Shown in pieces: positions 1-11,340 of a DNA stretch of 43,517 nucleotides. The position numbers and the translations under genes were made by a program. Source of the DNA: Syncephalis fuscata (lineage: Eukaryota; Zoopagomycota; Zoopagomycetes; Zoopagales; Piptocephalidaceae); assembly GCA_025786725.1 (NCBI GenBank), contig JAHLTZ010000076.1:1-43517 (forward strand). The letters are read 5' to 3'. Below the pieces are notes generated by a model. That model was given only the letters and a program-made list of their open reading frames with translations, did not search any database and was not told the origin of the DNA. Numbering within the stretch: position 1 is the first letter of the stretch; every line of letters starts with the position of its first letter.

Positions 1-29
1 GTGGGACAGAATGGGAATGATATAGGTAA

Positions 30-245
30 ATGGTGGATATATGCATATGGATAACGAATCTATGATGACGAGTATTTGATGACTGATGTCACTCACCACC
101 CATCATCATGTTCAATAGATTGGGCGTTATTAAATATTAGTCATTTGTCCCCCAAAAAAGCAATAAGTGTGATGATGTGACGATTAAATAAAACTCACCA
201 CTTGTCCCCATGTTCAATAGATGAATATTAACAAAAAATATTTAA
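30..245 (+). repeat. Family A repeat, copy 1 (truncated by window start)
   Basis: This segment shares an ordered series of blocks with copies at 6270-6460, 6640-6912 (inverted), 33405-33600 and, more weakly, 5500-5700 (inverted). The blocks are a TATGCAT box, GATGTCACTCACCACC, CATGTTCAATAGATTG, GTCATTTG, and a second CACCACTTGTCCCC plus CATGTTCAATAGA module. It carries the two-module arrangement also seen in the right arm at 6640-6912. It is non-coding and probably one arm of an inverted-repeat element that continues outside the window. Confidence 0.75.
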
Positions 246-614
246 CACCAGAGCATATTAAATTGTTAATAAACTGTCTAATATCTACAAAAATAAAATG
301 ATCATCCAACTAGTAAGTGTAATAATATATTGTAATATCTAAATAACAATAAAATAGCGTTAGCAAAAAACAATACCTTATTAGAAGAAAGGTGAAACTA
401 TATGTATTTATACCAAGTTACACTACTCGTGTACTTTGAAAATAATAATATTCTATACCTTTTAAACTAATAGCCCGTCAGAATCTTAATCCAACTTATG
501 ACAACATAAATAATTTTGGTCAGTTTCACTAAAACACAGTCAGTTTATTATTATCAAACTAAATAGTAAATAAAACATATACTAGCACAGACACTTATAG
601 TTACTATATACATA

Positions 615-2408
615 TTAAAACAATGAGCTTAGCCTATTGATAACGCCTTTGAATCCATCGACCTGCTTGGGTAGCTGAATTGGCCGGTAGTCCATTACGC
701 GCAATGTACTGCCTTTAAGATATAGGCATCGACCAGAACCAGCCAATGTAGATGCTACCCAGGGAGTGCCATTATCTATAACTTGCCAGCGCATGGTTTT
801 TAAATTAAACAAATATCGAAATCGATTCGTTGTTAAAAGAATAATCGATGGCAGTACCGGTGTTATCAAGTAGTTTGCTGGAAGCTGCATAGGAAGCCGG
901 CGAAAAAAGTCTAAACAAACTGTAGTAGTTGCTAATTTACCAGTTGATTCATTTGACAAAAGAAATGTCGACAGTTCAGTATGATGTGGTGATGATGAAA
1001 ACACCGCTGCTGATGGCGGTAATATTGATTGGTTAGTCGGTGGATAAACTAGCTTATAGCCAGGCAATAGCCTGCTTAAACTATTTGATTTGAGATTATG
1101 TACAATAACGTATGATGTTTCGCGAAAATGTTCATCAGCACCATCGTAGTCAGCCATTTCGCACTGGCCAGTTAATAAAACGTAATGCTTATCAATTATT
1201 ATTGCATTCATTACGGTTTTTATACATCGTTTAACTTCAAGTGTGCCATGGTCCAATTTGATCATTTTTCCTTGATCGGTTAGTCCAAATATTGACCATC
1301 GTATTGCATGATTTAGTAAATGGCAATTATAAAGCCGTTTAACCTTTGTTGAAATTGCATCCGGTAAGAAAATGACACAATGATGTTCGGAAAAAGAAGC
1401 AACAGGACGCCAATAGTCACTGTGTTCTTTGTCGCAACTGTCATCTGCTCTTCATCCTGTAATAGTTGGTCAGATTCTTTATAATTCTCTACTTTTGTTT
1501 TGCTTTTACTGCTGCTGTAATAGCTTTCATTTGATTTACTTAGGTTTATAGGCTTTGATAATCCCGGATCCATATCAAGTAGGAAAGTGCGTTCAACGGA
1601 AGTAGGGACGTTGCTGTTTAGCATATTATTTCTTCTTCCTCCACCTCCTAGTGTACTCAAAAGCCAGCGGCCAGATGCAAAAGTGCGTCGTGTATCTGCA
1701 AATCCTAACGGCACCCAACGCAGTGGTTGGCGGTTGCTTATCCGCCATACAAGTAGACAGGGAGGAATACTAGGAAAGAAACGGTCACGAGGCGTGCGTA
1801 CAACTAAATAGTCGCCAGAAATAACGCCCCAAGTAGGTGCTAATAAGTGGCGGGCCACTAAGCGCGGCTGGGTAGGCGGTGGTGGCAATGCTAATTCAAT
1901 TGGGCTGGTGCCAAATTTTTTAGTAAAATATTTGACTGGTCATCTTTAATGGTGCTAGGCTGCCAATTGGAACAAGAAATAGCCGTAGTGGTCGTCCAGA
2001 AGCCACTACAGCCCATTGTTCATTGGCAGCCACTAGTTCGTACATAGAAAGCCATAGCGCAGGTAAGTTAGGATGGAGAGAATACTCGATACGTTTATCC
2101 AACTGCCATGCCCAGTACAAGCGTTTTAGTTGTATGTAGCAGCTATACCAGTCGACCTGCTCGCCGAGGTCCTCAAGTGTCAAGCCGCGGCACGCTTGCT
2201 GCCAATAAACGGTGTTTGTCTTGATAGCTTTGCGGTACCACCTATTTACGTTAGCTAATTGAACACCTATGTCTGGCGGAAGGAATGCAAGTAAAAGTAC
2301 AACAAGTTCTACAGGCAGTACTCTGGAGCCAGAAGCAGAAGTGATGTCGCTCGTAGCGACATTAGCAATAGTCGACATTGGGAAAAGAAAAACGGTTAGG
2401 CCATACAC
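615..2408 (-). CDS. F-box protein with a long C-terminal, probably repeat-propeller-like region
   Basis: The predicted role is substrate adaptor of an SCF ubiquitin ligase. I read three exons: 1937-2408, 1510-1890 and 615-1444, which sum to 1683 nt, a 560-aa protein plus stop. Intron 1 (1891-1936, 46 nt) has a weak GTCAAA donor but a TTTACTAA branch region and a TTAG acceptor. Intron 2 (1445-1509, 65 nt) has donor GTAAAA. Without these introns the frame breaks twice. The F-box lies at about residues 30-75: LPVELVVLLLAFLPP, then VNRWYRKAI and YWQQACRGL. The rest shows spaced strand-like segments with Trp (LVVWRISN, WVPLGF, MRWQVIDNG), typical of substrate-binding propellers, but no repeat family can be named. 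An internal Met at 2378 is a likely alternative start because the first ten residues are very hydrophobic. The F-box call is firm; the intron 1 donor is the weakest point. Confidence 0.8.
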
Positions 2409-3575
2409 ATGTACTACCCTTATTGAGCGTATTATAATATAGCATTATATTGAGCCGCCTTTCACGCGCTTAGTAACATACAGATGCATGGCTTTCACAC
2501 ATACACTATTAGCAGTCATATTATAATAAATAGACTTTATTAAATGCTATAGCTATTCAAATAATGCACAATAATATGAATGAACACTACAGTTCAAGCT
2601 GCACAAATAAACCGCAAATAAACGGGGTTTGAATAAATACCGGCTAAATTACCAATTTACTATAAACAGCAGCTCATTAATGCACATTAACATTTACATA
2701 CCACTATTATGGCTGGTCAGTTATTAATTATCTTTATCGTCATTGGTGATTAATATGCCCATTGCCGCATGCTGAATCTTATGAAATACCAAGACCATTG
2801 CTAGCGTGTGATTAGAACGCAACAGTTGATTGGCATGCAGTGGTCAGCATTGCATACTGTTCACAGCTTAATGACTCACGCAGGCTTTATTGTATATAGT
2901 AATTTATAATCAACTGTAATCTAGTAATTTGCTACTAAAATAAGCTAACTAGTCACTTAGACACTGTTTCTATTTCGGCTAAACGGTAATGCAACAATAA
3001 GCATAAAACTACATATTACCAAAACATGGCAACAATAATTGATTGCTAATTAAAACAGCATGTGGCTTATTTACGCATGTATTATCCACGCACGGTGAAC
3101 ATGCGGTATAATGCTCGGCTCAACACATTTTCAACCATCAACACAATCACTTAATACTCTGGCCACTAACTCGGAGCTGTGTAAGGTAAGATTTAGTTTA
3201 ATCAGCCAAGCAACATTATTGCGCGGATGCTATTCTATTTATACGTAGAGTAGATCCATATTATTCAGTAAAGAATGCCATTAAAATTCTTCTTTGCTAC
3301 TCTCTAATTATTTTTGGCATCATTCACTATGAAATGGTATTATTAACATTTATATGAATTTACAAGTTTAATAAAATAAACCAGTTCAAAACAATTACTG
3401 GTGACAAATACTAATTTTAGCATGAAAATAGATGAAATATATAACCAAAGCTTAACACACGATTGAATTAACTGCCAGGTCAGTAACAGTGCTGTATTAA
3501 ACAAACTAACAGGCAAATGCATATTGCAGTATTGACTTTAATTCTGCTCCAGTTATTGGCTTTATATCGCTGCTA
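2409..3575. other. AT-rich intergenic region
   Basis: No open frame with family resemblance and no repeat of the other families was seen here. A slightly GC-richer patch around 3090-3190, with a TATA-like sequence and a GTAAGA donor-like site, could be an untranslated exon, but nothing downstream supports it. Confidence 0.4.
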
Positions 3576-3713
3576 TTATCCCCATTTAATAGCACGATCC
3601 AACTCATTAATTCCGCATTTCTTTGCTATTTTAGCAAAAGCGGCATTGATCCTGTTTGATGCTTGTTCGATTTGAATGCCGCTTTGTTGAATCTTTTTGA
3701 TATAACTTGCTAT

Positions 3714-3923
3714 TTATTTGACATCAGCACTATTCAACTTTTGAATAATATTTGCAAGCCGGTTGAGTACAGCACAAATATATCTATTTGCATCCACGGC
3801 ATCTTTGATTTGCTCAAAGCTGATTGATTTTTGAAGTGCTGGCATAGGTTCGGTATCGGCCATAGTAGTACTGGCCACAAAAACGACAGCAAGGGCAGAG
3901 ATAATAGCGTAAGAGATCTTCAT
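3714..3923 (-). CDS. Small secreted protein, possibly truncated by an in-frame stop
   Basis: The product is a 69-aa protein with a clear N-terminal signal peptide: MKIS, then a hydrophobic core ISALAVVFVAS, and a likely cleavage after TTMA at about residue 22. The mature part is short and helical (FEQIKDAVDAN, LNRLANIIQKLNS). The TAA at 3714-3716 is followed in the same frame by 45 further open codons down to TAA at 3576-3578. These have the same amphipathic character (SYIKKIQQSG, INAAFAKIAKKCG), so the ancestral protein was probably about 115 aa. A decayed relative lies just downstream at 4577-4984. I do not recognise the family. It could be a secreted effector-like or cell-surface protein, but nothing in the sequence decides this. 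Confidence 0.55.
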   Translation of the reverse strand: MKISYAIISALAVVFVASTTMADTEPMPALQKSISFEQIKDAVDANRYICAVLNRLANIIQKLNSADVK

Positions 3924-4576
3924 GTTAAAAAATTTAAGAAAAGTTAGTATGATACTGTGCAGTTAAACAACAAAGGAAAACAGTTAGGTATTAGCATTTT
4001 TTGTCTTAAAAGCTCAAAGGTCATTTCTACATTCAATACCTCATGGTGCAAATTTCAAGCAATTTTTTCAGCATATGACTAACCCAATGCGTTAAATACA
4101 AATTTACTCAAGACATGCATAACCTTCGTGTATCCAACTTGACTTTAGCTTAATGTAGATTTCTTAATACCAACAGTTGCATACGCGATTACTAATGGCA
4201 TGGTGAAAGCAACATACATCAATGTTTGCTATTATTTGGTTGTTATTCATACAGCATACCTTCCTAAATATCTCATCATTTGTACCAATATGATGCTAAT
4301 GGCCAAAAGATAATAATAGTGTGCGTATTACACTGTTTATAATGATTATTTCATGTGCTAGATTATTTTTACATCAATAAAGATATGGCGTACAAACTTA
4401 AAAACTTAGAGTCATATATTAAAGCCAAGGAAAAGATATTTTATCTATACTAAAATTGTCGAGTCAGATAAACGCAACCAGATTAAAAGCAATCATTATT
4501 AACAAATGCTGCTTTTGTAGCACGGGAAGGAGCTGAAACGGAACTAAATTTGATACAAGGCTAAGCTGATTGCCAA

Positions 4577-4984
4577 TTATTGACAATGTTGTATTGAGTG
4601 AAGAAATAAACAAGATATGTGGTGCAATGCTAACTTTATATTAATGCTATTAACGCCATTTACTGGTATTTTGCTCATAACTTTGCTTATAGCTTTGCAG
4701 TATGTTGTTAAGAGTGCCACCAATACTGTTTGGCGTTTGTTAAATTTACTGGCACTTTGTTGCATGTTATCGATGCCACTTGAAATTTGGTGAATACAGC
4801 GCTTTTCAAATACTAATCTCATTTAAAGTTAGTCAAATGTATTGTTAATAAATACATAAACTCTAAAATTCTTTAATATTTGAGACGCTAGTTAATGCTT
4901 GAGGCATAGTTCTGGTATTGGTTGCAGCGGTGCTGGCCATAAAAGCAGCTACAAGAGCAGAGATAATAACATAAAAGTACTCAT
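4577..4984 (-). pseudogene. Decayed paralogue of the small secreted protein at 3714-3923
   Basis: From 4984 the sequence matches the start of the neighbouring gene: VIISALVAAFMAS corresponds to AIISALAVVFVAS, and NTRTMPQAL to DTEPMPAL. A frame shift just after the ATG and a TAG after NIKEF break it. The continuation from 4822, RCIHQISSGIDNMQQ, parallels RYICAVLNRLANIIQ. A later frame gives NNILQSYKQSYEQN, comparable to the read-through part of the intact copy. It looks like a tandem duplicate that has lost its reading frame. An unrecognised intron could join the two halves but would not cure the first shift. Confidence 0.55.
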
Positions 4985-5499
4985 GTTAATAAGTTGCAGA
5001 TGTGTTGAAAAAAGGTATATTGTCAAAAGCAATAAAATAACTAGCTGCTAACAACTTTTATTTTAAAACTCCAAAAAACATATCAATACTAAATACAGCA
5101 TCCTATATGTTACATATATTTTCACTCAGCATATTATTAGTTTCACGTATCAAGTCCAACTCTACGGCGTGCACGATTTCTTACACACCTGAACTGGTAC
5201 AGCTGTTGCACCTGTATCTTAATTTATTGAAGCATGCATACAATGAGGAATCCAAAAAATGACATTATTCGCCCCTTAGTTGCTTTAATTGAGATTATGT
5301 GCTGTTATACAGTTTATTTAGTTTATTAAATAAATATAATATTAATTAGTTGGCTACATTTAATACAGCTACATTGGCACTGCTCATTTTAACAATAATA
5401 TCAATGATTTACTTATACTAGTTCCAATACATTGATATTAAACAATTCACTAATAATCTAATGTAATTCGTGTTGAATGTCTACAATTAATAATATTTT
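4985..5499. other. AT-rich intergenic region without recognisable content
   Basis: Only short accidental frames are present. No family repeat was recognised before about 5500. Confidence 0.4.
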
Positions 5500-5700
5500 T
5501 TCCATTGAACATGATGATAAGCAGTGAGTGACATCAGTGCTCAAAATACTCAGCATTATAGATTTATTATACTGTATACATTTATTTCCAATTGTAAATA
5601 CCACTATATCATTACATTTGCACAGTATTGCGCTATTACTATTTGCACTGCCTTTATTCATAGTTTATCTCATTTCTGCACCAATCTGCTTTTTTAAGCT
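5500..5700 (-). repeat. Family A repeat, diverged copy
   Basis: Around 5503-5550 the blocks CATTGAACATGATGATAAGC and AGTGAGTGACATCA match, in inverted orientation, the CATGTTCAATAGA and GATGTCACTCACC blocks of the family. The outer flank (TTATTATACTGTATACATTTATTT) resembles the outer right arm at 6890-6912. Short hydrophobic open frames here on both strands are by-products of this AT-rich repeat. Confidence 0.55.
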
Positions 5701-6099
5701 TGTCATTCCTATTAGTGCCACATTACTTAACTTGGATACCATCAAAGTTATAGCTAACTGCCATCAACTAATTCGTCCATAATTAGCCATCAGTAATCAA
5801 AGTGCTAAATACTTTAATAAAGCAAAAGTTTACACATACCTCTAATATCGTTCTACCGATATAGCTCAATGTTAAGTGCAATGACCAAGCTTTATAGTAA
5901 TAGAACCGGAACCAAACAGACAACAGCACTAGATATCACATAGCCAATATGTAATAGAATAGTATACATTATAATGAGTATGCAATATTAAACGAGATTA
6001 GCAATGTTAAGTTATTGAGTATATATGCATGATCAATGAATGAAATTAGTCATTTATTAATAATAAAACTAGAACAAAATAGAAATAGTTTTGAATAGA

Positions 6100-7050
6100 G
6101 GAAGACTATTCAAGTATAGAATGATATATAAAATGGTCAATGTATTGTATGAAAGCATAAAAAGCGGTGTAAAATTTATAGTGTATATAATGTAATGAGT
6201 AGACTTAATAAGGCTTATTAGAACATATAAACAATATAATATACCCAATATGGTATAGAATAATACAAGTACATAGAATATATGCATACTGAATAATAAA
6301 GCTACAATAATGAGTATTTAATGACTGATGTCACTCACCACCCACCATCATGTTCAATAGATTGAATGTGCAGTGCAATTGCGCGAATGTTATTAAATTT
6401 AGTCATTTGACCCCAAATCACACTACATGTAATGATGTAATGATTAAATAGACAATTATAAAAATATATATATTGTTATATACCATTATATGACGGTGTA
6501 AGACGGCGTACCGCTCCGTACCGCTCCATACCGCTCCATAAGACGGTGTAAGGCGGTATAAGAAAGTATATATCACTATATACCACTATATACCATTATA
6601 TATACCATTATATACCATTATATATCACATTATAGCTTTTTTTAACTAAAATCGTTTATTGCTTAGTGTGATTTGGGGGTCAAATGACTTTTTTTTGTAA
6701 CATTCGCGTAGTTGAACTACATTTTCGTTCTATTGAACATGGGGACAAGTGGTGAGTTTGATTTAATCGTCGCATTATTACATTTATTGTGATTCGGTGG
6801 TTAAATGACTAATATTTAATAAGCCCAATCTATTGAACATGATGATGGGCGGTGAGTGACATCATCATCAAATGCTCATTATTGTAGCTTTATTATCCAG
6901 TATGCATATATTTTTCATTGTACTTTCACGCTACCATATCTTATTCTATATTATATTAAATATTACTATTCACTGTATACCCTAAAATTACTGTTTATGC
7001 TTTTCTCGTTTTATAATCATTCTAACTTATGTCGCCCTATGCTCTAATGA
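6100..7050. mobile_element. Inverted-repeat (fold-back/MITE-like) element, family A
   Basis: The left arm (about 6270-6460) and right arm (about 6640-6912) are inverted copies. The similarity fades outward to roughly 6150 on the left and 7015 on the right: blocks such as ATATGGTA and GTACAT near 6255-6275 reappear inverted near 6920-6950. The right arm contains two tandem versions of the module caaatgact ... TCTATTGAACATG ... GGTGAGT, the left arm only one, so the arms have diverged by internal duplication. There is no transposase. The spacer holds short tandem repeats at 6481-6636. The ends are not sharp and I cannot identify a target-site duplication. Confidence 0.65.
6481..6636. repeat. 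Tandem short repeats in the element spacer
   Basis: Three near-identical 10-mers of the type TACCGCTCCA occupy 6509-6540. They are bracketed by AGACGGTGTA and AGACGGCGTA units and followed by repeated TATATACCATTA units to about 6630. The 10-mer block is strikingly GC-rich compared with its surroundings. Confidence 0.8.
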
Positions 7051-7453
7051 CATGAGTTATTAGTAAAAAATAATTGTTTATAAATATTGAATTATTGTGC
7101 TTATTATACTTACCTCTTTGTATACACTATAGCTCCGCCATCAGCATTTGTACGTGGCCTTTTGCTCATTCATCTTGTTTTATACTGTTCTGTGTTTTAT
7201 TGGTTCATTTATTAGTAAATTTGTTTTTGTTGTTACTTATTTCATTTTATATTTTAACAAAAACAAAAAACAAGATTCTAATGTCCTAGTTTACTGCTAC
7301 ATCTTTAACATAAATGAAAAGCATGGCCAAGGGAGATTGGTTAGGTTTACATTTTACATTAGATCATGTCTCAAGTAATGATTATATTATGTCGTAATGA
7401 TATTAGTAGATTAACATATTCAGCACCAATTGTAGCTTAATAGCCACATTTCT

Positions 7454-8097
7454 AATTTGTAACAACTTTTTGGCCAATAAATAAATAAATAACAATTGGA
7501 AACGAGTGTAGCAGACTACATAAGCAATTGTTTTTTAGTATACTAACCATATTATACTGCATAGCTACAGCAACAATGCATACTTATGCATAGCGGATTA
7601 ATATCAAACCTACAACTTTGCCATATGCTTTTCTGCATTTCAGTATTGCTACTGTTTGGCATTGACTGCGTATATGTAAACAATATACACGACATGTAGG
7701 CATGGTCATATCATTTGCACATAAAATAATAAGTTTATGGCTATTGATATTCACATCCATACTACTGTTTTAGTAATTATATTTGGCTATCTAAATATCA
7801 ATTAATATTTAAAGTACTCATCTGACTATTGTTTTCCATGCATTTTGTTTATTTCTTCAATATTAGTATTATTGGATATTTAATTAATCAACAAATAAAT
7901 ACTATCTTTGCTTTGATTATAGCTCAGATCTTTTGAATTAAATTCGTTGCTTTAGTCTATTGCTGCTAGACAGATGCAATATTCAGCTCTATCTATTTTT
8001 AAACTCTCACTAACTAATTATATTGTTTGCCTGTAGGCAATATTGTATGTATTGATATTACAACTTGTTTATTATTATGTAGTATTTTAAGTAAAAT
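7454..8097 (+). repeat. 644-bp repeat, copy 1
   Basis: This segment is the near-identical reverse complement of 36098-36741, and both copies are 644 bp. It begins TTTGTAACAACTTTTTGGCC and ends AAGTAAAATT. It lies downstream of the quinone reductase stop codon (84 bp away), in the same orientation relative to that gene as copy 2 has to the amidase. No long frame, no transposase and no terminal inverted repeat were found. The TGTAACA start resembles a solo LTR end, but no matching CA end or target duplication was found. Confidence 0.9.
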
Positions 8098-8180
8098 TAA
8101 AAAATATACTATAAAATATGTTATCAATTAGTTTATTTTTATACATCAAAAAGTATGTAGATGTTTTAATGAGCTATTAT

Positions 8181-8822
8181 TTATTGTCTTTCAGCAAATG
8201 CTTTTTCGCCTAGTTTGCGAATAAGCACTTGTTTTGCAAAGTATTCGCCTTGTGCCTCGCCAATCTCAATCTCAAGCTTACTTGGGCTCTCTCCTTCAAC
8301 ACCTGCAACAACACTGGCACCGTATGGACTGCCACCATACACAGCATTGGCCTTGAGCAAAGAGGGATGTCCGTTGCCAAACGATACAAATTGCAAGCCG
8401 TGGTGAGCTAAGAAAGGCAAAGTAGTAAGAATTGTTGTTTCCTGCCCACCATGCTGTGTATTGCTCGATGTAAAAAGGCCAGCTTGTTTTCCACGCAAAG
8501 CGCCCGATGCCCAAATACCGCCGCTACTATCAAGGAAAGTTTTGAATTGTGCAGGCACCATACCGAAGCGGGTGGGAAATCCAAACAATAAACCATCAGC
8601 TTCGGTCAGTTGATCAGCTTTTTCGATGACAGGCACATCTTCAGGTTTGGATGGTGCATGCATAAGAGCAAGTACTTTTTCGGGTAAAGTTTCAGCAACG
8701 CGGAACAATTTGACTTGTATACCTTCTACACGATTAGCACCGCGTTCAATCGCTTTGGCTAGCTTGTGAATATGCTCATAGGTAGAGTAGTAGACGATGT
8801 AGACGGTCGCTGAAGCGGTCAT
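8181..8822 (-). CDS. NAD(P)H:quinone oxidoreductase, type IV (WrbA/Pst2/Ycp4 family)
   Basis: This 213-aa single-exon protein has the flavodoxin-like fold of the family, which binds FMN and reduces quinones by two electrons, avoiding semiquinone radicals. Visible hallmarks are the N-terminal beta strand and phosphate loop (VYIVYYSTYEHIHKLA), GLLFGFPTRFG at about residues 77-87, the FLDSSGGIWASGAL segment, GLFTSSNTQHGGQETT, and the terminal block PYGASVVAG. The length matches family members of about 200 aa. The fungal relatives are cytosolic or eisosome-associated and oxidative-stress-inducible. Upstream at 8944-8958 there is a TATA-like element next to CACGTG. Its 3' flank is occupied by a 644-bp repeat. 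Confidence 0.95.
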   Translation of the reverse strand: MTASATVYIVYYSTYEHIHKLAKAIERGANRVEGIQVKLFRVAETLPEKVLALMHAPSKPEDVPVIEKADQLTEADGLLFGFPTRFGMVPAQFKTFLDSSGGIWASGALRGKQAGLFTSSNTQHGGQETTILTTLPFLAHHGLQFVSFGNGHPSLLKANAVYGGSPYGASVVAGVEGESPSKLEIEIGEAQGEYFAKQVLIRKLGEKAFAERQ

Positions 8823-8943
8823 GGTAGCTGTGTGTTGTCGAGTAACATTAATAGGTAGTTTGCTGCTGCTATTTTGCTATTGATTCAAAAGTTCGTGTGT
8901 TGTTAAATAATCGATTGCCGGCTAACACAAACCATTGTCCGCG

Positions 8944-8958
8944 ATATAAATACACGTG
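8944..8958 (-). promoter_or_regulatory. Probable TATA-like element plus CACGTG E-box of the quinone reductase
   Basis: On the minus strand CACGTG (8953-8958) is followed directly by TATTTATA, about 125 bp upstream of the start codon. The position suits a core promoter. E-boxes are bound by bHLH factors in fungi. The functional claim is an inference. Confidence 0.4.
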
Positions 8959-9258
8959 CTATTGAGCTGCATTTGTCAATGGAGAAAGGCGAGTGAATAA
9001 TTAACCATATGGCAGCAAACATCAATCCTGATTAAATCGTCATATTATTGGTGCATTTGTAATCTTACCGGTTTATCGTATCAAATATACAAATTATTGA
9101 CAAATAGTTTGCAAAAATTCAGCAAAACTGCTACAGATTTTTCATAGGTATCGTTTACATTTGATAACCTTTTATTAATATACTAAAACACAACAAAATG
9201 GAGTGGACTTGGCCGGATATCTTACTAAGACTGAAGCATTGCTTCTTGTATTAGTCAG

Positions 9259-10531
9259 CTACCATCGGCGAGCAATTAGTAAAAGCAACACGCTAAGTAT
9301 AACAGCAATAGCCATATCCCATTGATGCTTTGTAAATCCAAATGGAGCTGTGGGTTGGGCAAGTTCTCGATCCGCTCTATTGCGACGACCAGCTGCTGTT
9401 GCCTGTCGACGTGTGTGCCGACGCCTGATAGGTGGCGATGTTTCTCTATTAAGTTGTTCTGCTGGACTCTGTTCCGGCTGGTCAGCTACTGCTGTTATAT
9501 TAGCTGGTTCTGCCTCTGCGTTATTAATTTCCACATCTTGACTAGTCGCTGCTGCTAGAGGATTTTCGTTGTTGGCATTTACAGCCTCATCGGGCTTATT
9601 AGGAGGCGTCCTTCATATGACAGTTGAAATATCGATAAATCTTCACGAGCATCAGCCGCACTTGATGCCGTTTCATTAGCTTTTAACATCATGTAATCTA
9701 AATCTTCATCGCAATGCTCACACCGCCAATTAACCGATCTATACCATTCAGTTATTTGTTATCGGACTAGTTACCTTGAAAGCATAACCACTTACTGTTT
9801 AGCAAACGAACGTCGCTCGTCATCAGTATAGTCCAAAGCACCAATGGCCCCCTCGCCTTTAGTAGGCAAAAAGCTTATGAGCGCAAGCATCGCCGTTCTA
9901 ACTGTTTTTGCAAGTTAACGATACATATCTATATTATTAGCGTTGATAGGCGTTTTAGCTTACCTCCCCAAGCTGGCTGCCAGTATTCTGGATGATAGCC
10001 TGTAATGCTCAAACATATTTTCTTATGCAATTCAAATCTTCCATTGGGCTAAACATGGCTATTATTAGTTTTATTCAGCCACGCTATTCACTGCTTACCG
10101 TTAGCAGTATAATATTAGGTGGTTTAAATGGGTAATCGCTCGGCAATAAAAGACGTCCGTGGTATCTATTAGTAACAAATATTAGCACGTCGTTGCATTT
10201 TAGCTGTTATAGTGTTTTTAACAATTGTTTACCTGCCATCCTCGAATGCAGTTCCTTGTGTCCCGCGAATAGTAAAGTGCCATTCAAATAGATTGTCCTT
10301 TTTGATAAATTGTAAGCGATGGCTATCAATACTTTATGCCAAAAAGTGTTCTATTGCTATGACTTACCTCTAGTGGATATGCAACAAAAGCATCTGACGG
10401 TTCTTGTTGTAATTCTCGCACCTCTTGCAGCAAACGTCTTACCGCTACTCGGACCATCATTTAAGCTATAGCCATTACATTTACACTAAACACTTACCAG
10501 AGCTATTGCGATTGTACCGATTACTGGCCAT
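9259..10531 (-). CDS. UBC6: Tail-anchored ubiquitin-conjugating enzyme E2, Ubc6/UBE2J type
   Basis: Eight exons (10498-10531, 10368-10444, 10233-10297, 10099-10165, 9964-10048, 9796-9901, 9647-9738, 9259-9554) sum to 822 nt, a 273-aa protein. The UBC fold shows DNLFEWHFTIRG, DYPFKPPNI and the active site KKICLSITGYHPEYWQPAW, with catalytic Cys93 and the HPxxW signature of this class. After it come FLPTKGEGAIGALDYTD and WRCEHCDED. A charged linker leads to a C-terminal anchor (MAIAVILSVLLLLIARRW), which places it on the ER membrane with the active site in the cytosol, where the family acts in ER-associated degradation. The last intron (9555-9646, 92 nt, donor GTGAAG) is longer than the others. 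Without it a one-base shift near 9605 breaks the frame, so an indel is the alternative explanation. Confidence 0.93.
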
Positions 10532-11340
10532 GCTATAGGTTGGAAATATGAAATAAAGATGAAAGCAAGTAAAACAACAACCAATGCGGTCTTACTTTCT
10601 TGTAAAGGTGAAACTAAGATTTCAGTCTCAAATCACGATAACAGCAAATCAACTCCGCTTTCATTGGTCAATTGATTAACTTTGTTTACTTAGTAGTTTG
10701 CTATTAGCAATATTGATTCTGTTTTAGCACACAAAAGCATTGTGCTTTCGTGTGTATATATATTTATAGTCTATGATATACTATGCAACACTTGGATACA
10801 AAGGCTATGGATAAACAAAACACTAATATACACGTCCAGTTTATTAAAACCCCGATAACTTTAATCTATACCCGTACAAGCAAATTACAACGCCCTTTAG
10901 TTTAGTAGTTGCCTTGTTGAACTTGCTGTTGTTTATTGTAATGTTCAATTACGTGTATATTCTCATTGTCTTATTTATGTAATCAGCATTTCATGTTTAT
11001 CAATCTATATGTCTATCAGCAATGCTTAATATTTTCAGTATGCACATTTATGTAAGTTGTATATTTATATCAGTCTATATTTGCTGCTAATAGTCTAATT
11101 TTAATTATTGATCCTTTAAGTAATCACTATTTATCTAACAAATTATTAAGATTAAGCCTTAATTATGCAAATGTAACAGATTGATTCATAATTATTTTAA
11201 AGCAATCCAGAACACTAGGATTAATTAATAACAGTAATTTTATTGATCATAATTACTTGTGAAAATATTGGCAGATTTTTTTGTCGATTTTGACTTTGTC
11301 GTTGTGAATGCGTCTTTTGCTTAATCGTTTACGTCGTACT
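10532..11340. other. Divergent promoter region between the Ubc6-type gene and the TGT gene
   Basis: AT-rich and non-coding. It separates two genes transcribed away from each other and must hold both promoters. No clear motif beyond scattered TATA-like runs is visible. Confidence 0.4.

Noticed and set aside
615-2408. Three separate small genes or frameshifts in the F-box locus
   Set aside because: Two short introns join the three open stretches in phase into one 560-aa protein.
3714-3716. Reassigned stop codon (TAA read as an amino acid)
   Set aside because: TAA ends many other genes here at the expected place (DIS3, TGT, NADAR, amidase, homeobox), so a variant code is excluded; a nonsense change or read-through is simpler.
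6069-7378. Several short hydrophobic open frames on both strands
   Set aside because: They fall in the arms of the inverted-repeat element or in AT-rich flank, have Ile/Leu/Tyr-rich products dictated by base composition, and show no splice support or homology.
7454-8097. Solo LTR interpretation of the 644-bp repeat
   Set aside because: One end starts TGTAACA, but similarity extends beyond it and beyond any internal TTACA, and no target-site duplication was found in either copy.
9259-9738. Frameshifted pseudogene for the Ubc6-type gene
   Set aside because: A 92-nt intron with GTGAAG donor and CTAG acceptor restores the frame and gives a protein of expected length; a one-base indel remains only the second choice.
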